This document shows positions 47,859 through 59,662 of a stretch of 64,000 bases of DNA, piece after piece. Source of the DNA: Aotearoamyces nothofagi (lineage: Eukaryota; Ascomycota; Leotiomycetes; Leotiales; Tympanidaceae); the NCBI GenBank assembly GCA_015345905.1, contig JADDTR010000005.1:806001-870000 (forward strand). Direction: 5' to 3'. The stretch's first letter is position 1; every line of letters starts with the position of its first letter. Both the position numbers and the translations under genes were made by a program. The notes beneath the pieces were generated by a model, which worked only from the letters and a program-made list of their open reading frames with translations, was not told the origin of the DNA and did not search any database.

Positions 47859-50800
47859 TCACCGGCTCTCCATATCCGCAACGCCCTTCCTCATCCTCTC
47901 CTCAAACTCCCTCTTCGACAGCATCTTCGCGCTCGGTACGGGCTTCGCGACGTCCGGCGTCGGGGTTATGGGTCGCGGCGGCCTGCGTCCGCACGCAGCT
48001 GCTATGTTTGCTCTGCGCAGCGGCGCTTTGCGCGAGAGATCTTTGTTGAGGGTGGGGAGGTGGTCATGTTCTTGTGCCTGGGAGAGGTCGGGGGGTGGCT
48101 GTGAGTGGTATGTGAATGGGAGGGGGTTTGTCGCTGCAGAGGTAGGGACCGGCACGTGCCATGGCGGGTTCGGGCTGTTTGAGCTTGGATGTGGTGTTCC
48201 TATGTCGTTGTTTGGCGGGAATGTCAGATTGGTCTGCATGCCGATATGATGCAGATCCGAGAAATCCATTTCGCCAGCTATGCTGACTGCAAGTGCGGCC
48301 CTGTTTCCAGGTGCATATGCTTGCTTGAATTTCTCAAGCAATGAGATATCGTCGACAGCGGTGTGTGGAGCATGCATGATGACTCTAGCTCGAGTACGCA
48401 GGTCACCGTCGGATGGGAAGAAGCCGTTTGCTAGAGATTCCTTTACAAAGGCTGCCAATCCTACTTCTAATTCCCAGGAAGAGAAGGCTTTCCCTTTAGT
48501 GTCATACATCGGTGCGGGTTCCAAGCCATTGCTCTGTGGGATCATAGGAGGTTTTGGACTACTTAGTTCAGTATTGGCCAGTTGCGGATTAATGTCCCAA
48601 TCTGGGGATGGGATCATGGCCAGTCCTCCTAGAATAGGTTCATTGAAGATTGGCATTTCTTGGTCATCTTCGAGAGGTATCAATCCGTAAGATTGCTTAA
48701 AGCGGTGAAGCCACTCGGTGTTATCGAGAGAATTCAGGATCCAAGGATTCGCGTCTTTGTGGAGAATTAATCGGCCTTTCTGCCGTAGCTCGTCGTCTGT
48801 TGGAGTGTGTGGGTTTGGATGTTCAGGGGACATACAGTACGAGACAAAGTTGGCCAGCTCACGTTCTTGCGTACGGTAGCATGGAGAGTCCTTGAGCTTG
48901 TACATTGACTTTGGTCTTTGTCTTATAGCTGGTTTGACTGTCTCTTGCTGGCAGACTTTCTCGCAGCTCGGAGGCAACACAGGGCCACTGCTAACTAAAA
49001 GTCCGTATGATCGCTTGAAGCGAGTCAGCCAGTCGATATCATCAGCAGCGGTCTGGTTCCAGTTATGATCAACTCCGTATATAATCAACCGTGCTTGAAG
49101 TTGGAGATCGGAGTCTGACGGTATTTTGCTACACTTTGCTTGAGCCTTAACAAATTCTGCAAGTCCAATTTCTAGCCTTCGATAGTTACGAATACTTGCA
49201 TCAATCGAAGCGCCGTCTTTTGGTAGAACCTGCTCTTTGGCCATCTCCGAGCTTGACGGTAATCCGACACGTTTTCTAAAAGTTGAAAGCCAGGAAGCTG
49301 AAGACATTATAAGTTTGCAAAACCATGCTACAGCTGTTGCAGAATGGACAGTGCTGAACTTCCTATCATAATCGACAAGTATTCGGCAGGCTTCAGCTTG
49401 AAGTTTGGTGTCGGTGGGCATGATTCTAAGAGCAACTTGGGCGCGAACATACTCAGTTAACCGCCTCTCGAGTTCGCAGAACTTTTTAACGCTATCTTTG
49501 TCGTCAATATCGAAAGACGCACTTGCTGGTTCTTTTGGAGTTGGAAGTAGAGATTTTTGTCTTAGATCCTCCAACCAAAGCTCATCACCTTGAAACATTA
49601 TCAACTCACGAAACCAAGAAGTAACAGTATTAGAAGAATATTCTTCGATAGTATCCATTCTGAAGATAAGACGACATCCTTCAGCTCGTATATCATCGTC
49701 TGTAACTTCGCATCCTCGAGCTGCTTGCTTATTTGCAAAATCTAAAAGACCATTCTTAAGCATGTCGTAGGCTCTAAGTAGATAACCTCCGGAGGGAGCA
49801 TGGCGTCCAAGTAATGTGCGATTCCCGTGGAGAAGACCTGCCAGATTGGTTTAGCCACAGGTTACTCGGAAATTGAAGTTTAGGGTCTCTCACGAGGTAG
49901 GATGCTATTCTCCACCAAACTCATCACCTCGGGTTCAAATCCCCATTCTCCTTTCCAATCAGTCATACTCTTGCCATTTTTGAAATGTTCAGCGAGATGG
50001 TCAACCCGTGCTGGCCATGTTTTCAAAATCAGGCTACAAAAGCCACAGCGAGATTTAATGTTGGCCGTAGCTATCTTCCAGGCCTCCATTCCAGCTCGAA
50101 AATTGCTGTCATGAACCAGTCGTAGATGTTGACAGAGATGATCTTTCCTATAAAATGTCCTTTCCTCCAGTGACCGTTCCAGGCAACTTGTATAATTATG
50201 CGTTTCCAAATGAGAATCGTCCGGCTTCTCTAGCCCGCAAAACACACAAGAGACTTTGTTAGGTATTTTGCAAAAGGCTGAAGCTCCTTCTGGGGCACAG
50301 ACCCAGCGTTCTAAGGAGAGATGGAGAGACTTTTCGTGCCGCTGCCAGTCATGTTTTGTCTTGAATGTCTCTGTACAAAATGTACATTGATATTGACGTG
50401 CAGTAGTCGATGTATTTATCATGGATAACTTAGTTGATTGCCGCCTTCTCCGCCGTCCTCTCTTGCCAAAGGAGCCGAAGGATCCATGAGATTGGAGGGA
50501 AAATGCAGAACCACCGCTTGAAGGCGTAGTATTTCGACTACTTGCAGAGGAGGCACGAGCGAGCGAGCGGGCAGAGCCATCATCTGTGTGGGGGTAGCTA
50601 GCAGGGCTGTCATCTCCCGACGGAAGAATAGATGATGTGACAGCCTTGGCAATGGCGGTGACAGAAGCTGGCTCATGTTCGGGTGGTGAATGTTCCCATC
50701 GTTCCATTGGACCCATATTCTCCAGTCCTAGTGTAGCCGTCCTTTTTGGAATATTTATCGGTTTAGAATTACCATTAGGATTTGGTGAGATAGATCTGGG

Positions 50801-51577
50801 TGGTTTAACCTGGCCTCTACGCCGAGCATTAGCTAGCCAGTTGGTTATCTGGATCTTGTTTAAGCCTGTACGGCGTCTGAGTTCCTCCTTTTCCCCCTCG
50901 GTAGGATATGGATGTCTATAGTGAAGTGACAACCAAGTTTTTAATATGCGTACTGTTTCTCTAGAAAATCTAGCACCAGAGCTAGGAGAACCATCGCTAT
51001 CCACCTCGGTTCTACGTTGGACAGAAGTTGGTCCCGGCGATGTCTGTATAGGTGGGCTACCTAAATCCTGGCTCTTGGGCTCGTCGTCGTGTCCATTTCC
51101 TTGGAAATCAGTCCAAGCACTACCAAGTGGAAAACCACCCATTGTAGGTTGATTACCAATAAGGTCGTTACCACGCCAAGCGCACTGTCTAGATAAGGTC
51201 GCACAGTTGATGCAGGGCCCTCCATTGTTTGTGGCTGAATTGCTTACGACCAAGCATTCAAGGTTAAGATCCACGCAGTTGGCACACGGCCATAATGATC
51301 TATGCGCACCAGGGGCCGACTGAGAAAAATGTTCAGAATCATCTGCTTCCCACATAGGGATGTCTTCGGCTACCGATAGATCAAAGCCAGCTACATCTGT
51401 CACGGGATCATTGAAGTGCTGCAGGGAAGTGAAGGCATCTTCGTCGTCTTGCGCAGCATGAGCCAGAATCAGGTCAATGTCATAGGATGACGAATTGACA
51501 TCATGGCTAGGAAAGGTCCGCTGTGAGCCTTGAATTGCTGTGCTTGCAGCTTCCTCGAAGTTGAAGAAATCATCCAT
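47859..51577 (-). CDS. Homeodomain plus C2H2 transcription factor with CENP-B-like repeats
   Basis: Minus-strand exons 51577-49894 and 49837-47859 join to 1220 codons plus stop; the intron has a GTGAGA donor and a CTAAAC branch. A Cys-rich N-terminal motif has two CxxCx6C units (Cys98/101/108 and Cys122/125/132). A KN/TALE-type homeodomain spans about residues 201-256 (LNKIQITNWLANARRRG). A classical C2H2 finger lies at about 397-419, and further Cys/His pairs continue to about 545. After the intron come about five repeats of 70-110 residues, each like LExxLAEFVKAQxxxxxxPSDxDLQxxAR then WLxxFKxxYGL, resembling the helix-turn-helix of CENP-B/Tc5-type DNA-binding domains. The tail is Pro-rich with a final KREFEERMRKG helix. 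Nuclear DNA-binding regulator; targets unknown. The start MDDFFNFEEA is preferred over an in-frame ATG at 51733. Confidence 0.85.
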
Positions 51578-53475
51578 ATCGATTCTCGGAGAAAGCGACA
51601 GATCCAGACACAATGCGGGGGTGGTGGGAGTAGAAGTCAAATCACGATACGGAAGTCGAGTACCCGTAGTACCCGGCGTACAGCAGGCTGCGAGGTTGTG
51701 CTTCGAGTGAACAAGCAAGTTATAGTCATGCAAAAGGCGTGAGATTAACCATTTGAATAGGGCGGAGAGGCTTTGAGATATGGATGAGCCTTGGATGAGC
51801 CTTAGGCTTGATATATGAAGCTGCTAGGTCTGGCCGAGGAATTAAAGTAGTTGTCCCAGCCACTCGGTATCAGGTCATCTCAGCAGGCCTGCATGGTGTT
51901 CTAGACAATGCCGGCAAACAGGCAGCTGGAAAAGACATGCATACATATTTCCGTACTTCTCTTGGTGTTGTCGTGGTGATGTCAGATGTCTGTTTTGACA
52001 TGTCCACGCCCTTCGGCTACCAGATGCAGATGTTAGCCGTCTTTAAAGGCGGCTAATTGTCCCAAAATAGGCACATACACTCGGGACTCTCGCCGCAACG
52101 GATATGGACTCTGACGGGTTGGACTCTGCTGCAATACACGAATCGCACGAAAAGTGGCTGATCATGGGCCATGTCGGATTTGGGTATTCTACTATGTCTT
52201 CTTACTTAAAACCGAGTCGAAATCATGAAAACAAGCACTGCTAGAGTCGCATTAACTGCACTATGTCACGTGCCGCCCGTCCCTAATCGTTCCTAATCGA
52301 CCCCTATCGGGAAACAGCTTAATAAGCAGCCTACTCTTAAACACTGACATCCCCTGCTCTTCTGACTCCTCAGCCTTCGTTCTTCGCACCACTTATGACA
52401 CCCCCATCTGCTGTGTGTATACCGTCCTGCAGCCACCGAACGTCAGATATGCATATCCCACATTGGACTGGATTTCCAGCAAGCAGAGCGTGCATGCTTC
52501 AATCATTCCACAGTAAGCACTAAATCTTCCAGAAGCATTGAAGCTGCTGCCGAGTCATGTCGGCATGAGCCACCACCATGTCGTCCCTGTTACTGGAAAC
52601 AATACTGGCCGTTGCCCAGAAGTGGCTATTGCTCTGCATTTCAGCGTTGCTCCTACTCCAATGGCAATCATATTCCCCGGCTACACTACTGCATCCATAT
52701 CTGGGACTAGAACTCAAGCTACACCAGAGGGGCCGTCTCTCTTCCACACTATGCATGATATCTATTTCCCCCAATAGATCATATCCATCGGTAGCCCTAT
52801 CTACTCTTCGTATCTCGGACAATAAGTATAACGCCAGAACTATCCGATATTTCCAGTCTCCACGCCATGGAGTTATTTAAGCCTGCCACTTATGAGCTTA
52901 CCGTGGCTAGTTAGCTGAACAGTTGTCATATTGCTAAGCTGTCAGAGCCGTCGACTACATATTAGTTGCACTCGAGCACGAAACAAGTGATATTCTAAAG
53001 GTGGCATTTTAGTTTAAGCATACCAATCCTATTAAAAGAAAGGTAACTTCCCACAAGCAGTTATGAGATCCTAATTAAAGCTTTCTTACTTCTAATCCTT
53101 GGTGCTGCTCGAATGCTTACTTACCGTGGCGTCTTTTCTACGCGGTCGATTACGTTACCGCGCAAAGAGATTCTGCACCACTCTCTCATTTTCTTGATAC
53201 TCTTCCTAAAATGTCAGCTGCAATCCCACGGCCGTCTCAGCAGGAGAAAATTTAGGCAGGTAAATACAGATCTCTTCTATAACTGGGCTCTCAAGAGGCG
53301 CTACACAAAGATGTTCTTTCCAATAGCAGCAAAAGTCTATTTGCTTCTAAAACAACACATTAACCATGGCTTCGCTTTATACTAACGAACCTCTCAATAG
53401 CATAACCAAAACACCTACATATTGAGATCATCTAAGTCTCAAATCCAAGTCCTAATTCCTCCGCTCTTGAATCCA
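51578..53475. other. 1.9-kb intergenic region upstream of homeodomain gene
   Basis: No gene can be supported. The first 155 bp keep the homeodomain frame open to an ATG at 51733. Short frames near 52538-52880 overlap on both strands and lack recognisable features. CTTACCGTGGC occurs twice (about 52899 and 53120) as a small direct repeat. A CACGTG lies at 52267. Confidence 0.5.
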
Positions 53476-55476
53476 TCACAGTACATACCGGAAAGCCAGA
53501 TTCTCCCTATCAGTAAGATCCAACTGATTGTTATCAACAATATGATCGACATGCTGCCCATCAACCTCCGTCGATTCAATAATACCTGTCCCCTTGACAT
53601 CTACACCAGCAGCGACAAGAGCATCGCGGCGTTTATTCTCCTTATCAAGATAATAGCGAATATATAGCACTAAGATAGCTGGGAACACACTCGCAACACC
53701 CAAAATTACTCCCCATGGGACATAATAGCGCGGCTAGAGTCGCTGTTACCAAACAAAATGGGAAATGGTGCGGTAATGGTTAACACTTACTTTATATTGT
53801 GCCTGGAACAGCTGCGGAGACAGGATATTCCCCAGACCGTAACCGACGTGATAGAGGGCGATAACTGTTGTTTTCTTCGTGTGACCCGCAGAGCAATTCG
53901 CTGCCCATATCATGACCACAGCGTAGGGGATTCCTCCAGGCGCTCGGATCCAGATGGCTGTTACGAGGCCCCATTTTGCAGACCATGGAAGCGCTGGCCT
54001 TGTTAGGATGAATTAGTCAATAACATGCGAGGTACGTACCTATTAGAAGAATACAAGACAGGCATGGAAGAAGATATGATGCGGCTGATATCCATCCTCT
54101 TGTGTTCTGTAGAGAGTCAGCAGAGTTCAAATGAACATGGGTTAAGTCCAGCGACAAACTTTTGTATAAGCCAAGAACCAAGCCGCAACAGCTAACGACA
54201 CAAACGCAGTTATGCCAGAAACACAACCCAATAGCGTCGTCTGCAAGACCGTGAAGCCAAAGGAGTTGATGATGAGGGAGTATTGGTTCGTCATACCGTT
54301 CGCCATCTCTTGGCACCAAGCGTGGAGGAAGAACATCCAGGTTTTCGGGTCTTTGATTGCTTCGATGAATCTTTTGACTTATGAGCATCTCCCTGATAAT
54401 TGCGAGATAATAAGCTTACTGATATCTCTTAAAACGCTTCTGCTCAATCCCAGAATGGTTTCCTTTAATCCGCAAAATCGCTTGCGCTCTCTCCTTGGGT
54501 GTCAAGAAATGCGCTTTCAACGGACTATCCGGGAAAAAGAAGTACACCGCAACAGCAAGTATCAAAGTTACAGAACCGCAAATAACTACCAAAATCAATT
54601 AGTTTAATACTCATTTCTGGCTTTGGGATACGCACCCATGAACCATTTCCAAGGCGCGAACGATCCTGTGTTGATAAAAAGTACTCCATACGAGAGCAAA
54701 CCAGACGTGATCGGGCTCGAATTCCCAATAGCCCACATGCATGGCATCAAAACGGCTTGCTCATCGTAGGTGAAGAACATAGAGAGAATCAACAGGAAAG
54801 AAGGCACAATGCAAGCTTCCGCAAGACCGAGTAGAAAGCGGACGACGAACAGGCCGGCGAAATTGGAACATGCGATATGAAGGTAAATAAATCCAGACCT
54901 AATGCTATTAGCACTGTTTCATCGCAAAACGGAGGCGAGTACCATATAGTTAAGTTTAAAGCCAGCCATTTGCCGACGGGAAAACGCTGGAGTGCCCAGT
55001 TTTGAGGCCATTCTGCCAGAAGATAGCCCAGATAGAAAATACTCTGATGGTGTTAGACAGCGTTGAATATCTATTTAATAGAGATTTCTGGACGAACCGA
55101 AAGCCAATTATACTGATTGGTATTAAGATGAGCATCATCTAGTATTCCCAAGATGGCCGAGCTTCCCAACTATTCATCCATCAGCATGAAGCCTCAACAC
55201 TGTTCATTTTCTCGGACTTACAGTTTGCTTGTCAACATACATGATATGATACCCAATACAAATGAACGGCAAAATCCACTTTATACATTTATTCCTAATC
55301 CTCTTTGCCTCATCCGGCGTAGGATCATCAACCTGGATCTGGGAAAACAGCTTATACGACTCATCCGCATACTGCGTTGGAACTTTCGGCACCTCAACAG
55401 CAGTCGGTTCAGAGAATGTCGACTTGGTCGCCTCAGAATCCAAATAGGCTTGCTTTATTTCTGGAATGGACGGCAT
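53476..55476 (-). CDS. Anion:cation symporter, Dal5/Tna1 type permease
   Basis: Nine minus-strand exons (55476-55222, 55169-55098, 55043-54943, 54898-54636, 54585-54420, 54370-54160, 54106-54036, 53998-53791, 53733-53476) join to 534 codons plus stop. The ACS branch of the MFS imports organic anions such as allantoate, nicotinate or pantothenate with protons. Membrane segment 1 follows KCIKWILPFICIGYHIMYVDKQT. Family motifs LGSSAILGILDDAHLNTNQYNWL, IFYLGYLLAEWPQNW, RFLLGLAEACIVPSF and GNHSGIEQKRFK are present. The second half has QTTLLGCVSG and IRAPGGIPYAVVMIW. The C-terminus is hydrophilic. It looks intact although cut by eight introns, one exon being 71 nt and another 72 nt. It is divergent from the FAD monooxygenase across 904 bp. 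The substrate cannot be read from sequence. Confidence 0.88.
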
Positions 55477-56380
55477 TTTGAGCAATTACTAGAGTAAGGC
55501 AGTGAGGGACGGCCCGGAAGGCTTGTTGGAGTTGGTTTAGTCTTATATATCCCATCCAATACCTTATCTCGGCAGAGAAGGGTGCGATCATAGAGAAAGC
55601 ACGCAATTCTGGTACATATCGTCGCTATTCAAGATCTTGGCTGTTTTGGCATACAAAAACCTTTCACACGGCTGAGTACGGCTCGATTTGAATATTGGCA
55701 TCCAACATGGTCCACTTTCGCCAACTGAAGGAAGGGTCTCAGGATATTCTAGGGAGGGGGTTCCGGCGCTAGTATCCAAGGATGTAGGAAGCTCGAGGCC
55801 GAATGCAAGATTGATCGCCTATACACCATCATATCAAGACGAGACAGGACAGTTGAGCCGGTCTTTGAAATCTTCTTGTTGGTAGAGATGCTTCTCCTGA
55901 ACGCCCAGTGAAGTATCTAGGACCCCTGAAAGGAATGTTGTAGTGCCGTCTGCACATTCGATTTTCTTTACTCCCAGTCTCGAGTCTACTTCTAGGGGGG
56001 CGGGGTTCCCTCACGTGACGTCGTTGCGTGCTAGAGATTATTATCATCGCCATTCGAGATCCTTGAATAGTACATCTTCATGCATCGCGAAATGGCGTGC
56101 TACAACCCCAAACAATTGTCATCTGGACGCTTGAACAAATTTTGGTGGGGCGCGGTCTTTGATTGATAAGTAGATGCGGAGATGGGGGTTGAGAAGAGGA
56201 TTATCGGGGCCTATCCGGGTGCTTTAACATTGCAGGCGCGGCCTGATACATTTGCTTATCTAGCTGCAGGGCTTCCTCGTAGTTATACTGGGCATCTTAT
56301 ATATCTTCCTACTTTTTATCGTCTTACCGTCTGGATTGCTGCTTTGTCTATCAAGCTACCACACTTGCATTTCTTCAAAG
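55477..56380. promoter_or_regulatory. Shared promoter of permease and FAD monooxygenase
   Basis: 904 bp between divergent starts. It contains TCACGTGACGTC at 56011-56022 next to a GGGGGGCGGGG run (55995-56005) and a GGTGGGGCGCGG stretch near 56142. G-rich boxes of this kind are compatible with carbon-repressor (CreA/Mig1) sites. No gene is visible in the region. Confidence 0.45.
56011..56022. promoter_or_regulatory. Overlapping E-box and CRE-like site
   Basis: TCACGTGACGTC combines a CACGTG E-box with a TGACGTC CRE-like core. It lies roughly midway in the shared promoter, 535 bp from the permease start and 360 bp from the monooxygenase start. Confidence 0.4.
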
Positions 56381-57963
56381 ATGGCTGAGATACCTGGTTC
56401 TTCGAAGCTTCAAGTGGCTATTGTCGGCGCCGGCATCGCGGGCCTCACGGCTGCCATCGCGCTACGAACGCATCCTTATATAAACGTCACCTTGTACGAG
56501 AGGGCCGCTGAGCTGAAGGAAATCGGTGCCAGTATAGCTCTCGGACCTAATGGCCTACGAACTCTCGAGAGGTTGGGACTGCATGATGTCATCTCGGACA
56601 GTGTTGCTTTTCGTGGACCTTCAGACATACCAATGATTTTCAGACATGTACGCATCGAGCCTCCTTTTTATGCGCATGCTACAAATCTATCTTGATTGGC
56701 TCGCTATTTTTGCTGATATGCTCGCAGTGGAAGACAAACGAGGTCATTGGCCAAGATCTGCACGAGAACGTGACGGAGCATTTGCATCATACTGCTCGCT
56801 ATCACCGTGCCCATCTGCACCAAGCGTTACTCGAGAATGTCCCCCGGGATATTATTCACCTTGGAAAAAGGTTGGTTACTGCCACTGCGGACCCCCAAGA
56901 AGGCGTGACGCTGGAATTCGAGGATGGTACAACTGTTACCGCAGATCTCCTAATAGGAGCCGATGGACTTCGCTCGGTAGGTACTTGATATTCCTCTTCT
57001 CCAGCCCTCCTCCTATTTATCTGGACTGTAGCAAAGGACATGTCGGAAATCGATCAAGCTTTCGTGCTCTAGCATTTACTAACACGGGTGTAGGGTGTCA
57101 GACAATCATTTGCCCCGGACTTCCAACTTAAATGGAGCGGTCGGACTGCCTTGCGCTCCGTCATTGACTCTTCTCTCGTCGAGGGAATCCCCGATCTCCC
57201 GGAAGACTCGACACACTGGTGGGGTCCCGACGCACACTTCTTCGCATCTCGTCTCGCAAAGAATACTTTTACCATCGTCGGATCAATCGAAGGCGACCCA
57301 AACGACCCAGACGCCGCCGAATACAAGGATATCTCCTGGGGCCAGGAGGCCAGCGTCAAACTCCTACGAGAAAAATATGCTGTAAGTCGAATGATGGAGT
57401 CCTGATCACCGGTGGCTTATGCTCATACTATCTTTTCTTAGGATTGGAATCCCATCGTCAAAAGCCTCACCGAGGTCACCCCTTACATCCGCTTCTACCC
57501 AAACCTCACCAGCTCCACCTCCCTCCAGACCTGGGTCTTCGGCTCCCGCGCAACCCTGATCGGCGACGCGGCCCACGCCCACGGGGGCGCTTTCGCCACG
57601 GGCGGCTCCCTCGCCATCGACGACGCCTACGCCCTCTACCTCGCCCTCCTCGCCGTCTTCCCCGCGACGGCGGCGCGCAAGCCGACGGCCGCAGAGCTCG
57701 ACGCCGCGCTGCGGCTCTACCAGGACACGCGCAAGCCGCACGCAGAGCGCCTCCTGGCCGTCGTGCGCCAGTCGAACGAGGCCAAGGCCGCGAGCTCCAA
57801 GACGGGCAGGAGGGAGACGGACGGCGAGCTGAAGACCAGAGCTGCCAGGGGCACCGGTACCGCCTGGCTGCACGAGCACGACGTCGTCAAGGCCTTCGAG
57901 GACGCGGCCAGGCGCCGCGGAGGCGGTCCCGAGCCCGTGCTGGAGGTCTCTGGCAAGCTGTAG
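56381..57963 (+). CDS. FAD-dependent aromatic-ring monooxygenase (salicylate hydroxylase-like)
   Basis: Exons 56381-56647, 56728-56976, 57094-57381 and 57442-57963 join to 441 codons plus stop, a normal length. Class A flavin monooxygenases hydroxylate aromatic acids using NAD(P)H and oxygen. The FAD/NADH Rossmann motif VGAGIAGL is at about residues 14-21. Next come YERAAELKEIGASIALGPNG, the YHRAHLHQALL stretch, and LLIGADGLRS|GVR split by intron 2 (the DG motif). The C-terminal FAD-binding motif is GDAAHAHGG, where many members have GDAAHPHLP. No signal peptide is present, so it is probably cytosolic. The last exon is far richer in G+C at third positions than the first three. It is divergent from an organic-anion permease, which suggests uptake and hydroxylation of an aromatic acid such as salicylate or a nicotinate derivative (inference). 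Confidence 0.88.
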
Positions 57964-59035
57964 GCCGCGTACCGGTATGGTCGGATATAGATAGCTGTCA
58001 AGTTATCAAGCTGTCGAGCTGTCAAGCTGTCAAGCTGTCAGGTAGAGTAGAGTAGAGCCGAGTAGAGTAGCTAAGCTATAAAAATATAGAGTGCACGATC
58101 TCGCCCGCAAGCCCCGGCGCTGAATGATGCAACGCGCGACGCCCCGCTTCCGAGGCTAGAATGCAGTGCGCACCGTGCGGAGGGAGGGAGGGCTGGCTGC
58201 TGGTTCCCGGTGCGCGATGGAACGTGCCGGACGCATGCGGTCAGGAGATGGAGCGAGGAGGGAGGGAGGGAGGAAGAAGGGAGAAAGAGCACGTGTCGAA
58301 CGGTGATGACATTTGTAGGAAAACGCTACACTGCACACAACCGGAAGTAGCCTATCCCTATCCTATCCTATCCTGTCCTCTCCTCTCCTGTCCTGTCCTG
58401 TCCTATCCCCGACCTCGCATCCCTCTCGGGCCATGATGAGATTCCATTCCCCGCTTCCGGCCTTGACGAGATGCCAGATGACATCCATGCATACATACAC
58501 AGCCCAGTTCATTCCATGCCGTCCCGTCCATCCAATTCATCCCATCCCAGTTCATCCCAGTCCACCCAATCCGACCCAATCCACCCATCCCAGTCCATCC
58601 CAGTCCAGTCCAATCCAATCAAGCTCGACGTGCCGAGCCCCCCCCCCCCGATCCGGAATCTTCCAACGCCGCGTATGAAGCTAGGGGTATAATATGTATA
58701 TATATATATATATCTGAGTATATATATATCTGCAGAGCCATGAGAGCGTCGCAGAAGGGAAGAAGAAGGAAGGAAGGAAGAAGATGAAGAAGAAGAGGAA
58801 AAATGCCGCGTGATGTGAGAAAGCCCTTTACTCCTATCCATCCTAGCCCCCTGACCATTTGCTGTTCTGTTCGGTTCCGAAGTCCTGATTTGGATGATGA
58901 CTTTGTCCTGTCTGCTCCTGCCGCCGGATCAGCTCTGTAGTAGTAGCGTCCAGGCCCTGTCCCTAGCGGCGTCGTCGTCCATTAGAAGAGAATTATGCTC
59001 GCGATGAAATAAAGCCGTGAGAGCGTTCTGGCCAC
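57964..59035. other. Intergenic microsatellite region
   Basis: About 1.1 kb with repeated AAGCTGTC steps just after the monooxygenase stop (57995-58041), a GGAGGGAGGG purine tract (58257-58285), a TATCC/TGTCC pyrimidine array (58354-58410), a CCATCCCAGT minisatellite (58500-58625) and a TATATA run (58690-58735). No gene is supported. Confidence 0.6.
58500..58625. repeat. CCATCCCAGT-type minisatellite
   Basis: A degenerate tandem array of 8-12 bp units such as CATCCCAGTC and CCAATCCGACC. Frames through it encode Ser/Pro/Ile or Trp/Gly/Met repeats and are not real genes. Confidence 0.8.
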
Positions 59036-59662
59036 TCAGTGCCTCCGCGAGCTCTTCCTGCCGACCTCTCGCATTGGCCGGTCACCACCGCCGTATGCCA
59101 TCGGGTCGACCGTCCGGTAGCCGCTGTCCCTCTTACTCTTGGTCCTCCTGGGCGGGCTGTGGTCCTCGATAACCACCACCTCGTCCTCTCCACTCCTGCC
59201 GCTGTCACTGCGCACAATCTCCCTCTCGCGTCGAACCTCCTCCATGACGACTCTTTCAGCCTGCGGCGGTGGTGGCGGGCCTCGTCGTACCTCAACCGTC
59301 TCGCTATGCCTCCTACTGCGCGCGCCACTGCTTGTTCGCCTGCTTTTCCGGTGTTCCCGCACCACGACCGACGACGCAACAGACACAGATGACGATCTGG
59401 TCATGCCAAAGCAGGTATATAAGAGCCATAGAATGAGCAGGAAGCCAGCCACGGAGCCGAGGACGATCCCGACGACGGTACCTGGTGCAGTCGAGCCGTC
59501 CAGGTCTGTATAGGTGGCTGGGATGGCGACGGTGGTGCGCCTTACGGGATTGGATGCAGAGAAACGTGGACGGCGTATTAGATGAGAGGGAGGCGAAGTT
59601 CGTGGGTGTAGGAGGGGGAGCGAGTCGCTAGGTGATAACACCTGCAATGGAATCGGTGCCAT
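59036..59662 (-). CDS. Single-pass membrane protein with basic, Pro-rich tail, unknown
   Basis: Single exon of 208 codons plus stop. An N-terminal region of about 60 residues precedes one membrane segment, TVVGIVLGSVAGFLLILWLLYTCF (about residues 62-85). The cytosolic tail is basic and disordered, with RRGPPPPPQAERVVMEEVRRERE and DEVVVIEDHSPPRRTKSKRDSGYRTVDP. I recall this membrane segment plus the EVVVIEEHSPPRR block in predicted proteins across Leotiomycetes and relatives, so it is likely a real conserved gene. Function unknown. The G+C content is high. Confidence 0.75.
   Translation of the reverse strand: MAPIPLQVLSPSDSLPLLHPRTSPPSHLIRRPRFSASNPVRRTTVAIPATYTDLDGSTAPGTVVGIVLGSVAGFLLILWLLYTCFGMTRSSSVSVASSVVVREHRKSRRTSSGARSRRHSETVEVRRGPPPPPQAERVVMEEVRREREIVRSDSGRSGEDEVVVIEDHSPPRRTKSKRDSGYRTVDPMAYGGGDRPMREVGRKSSRRH

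Noticed and set aside
49931-49943. GGGTTCAAATCCC, like a tRNA B-box
   Set aside because: It lies inside the coding exon of the homeodomain gene and no acceptor stem or anticodon arm forms around it.
57219-58055. 278-codon plus-strand frame rich in Arg and Pro
   Set aside because: It is a shifted reading of monooxygenase exons 3 and 4, crosses the intron, and has only Arg/Pro low complexity.
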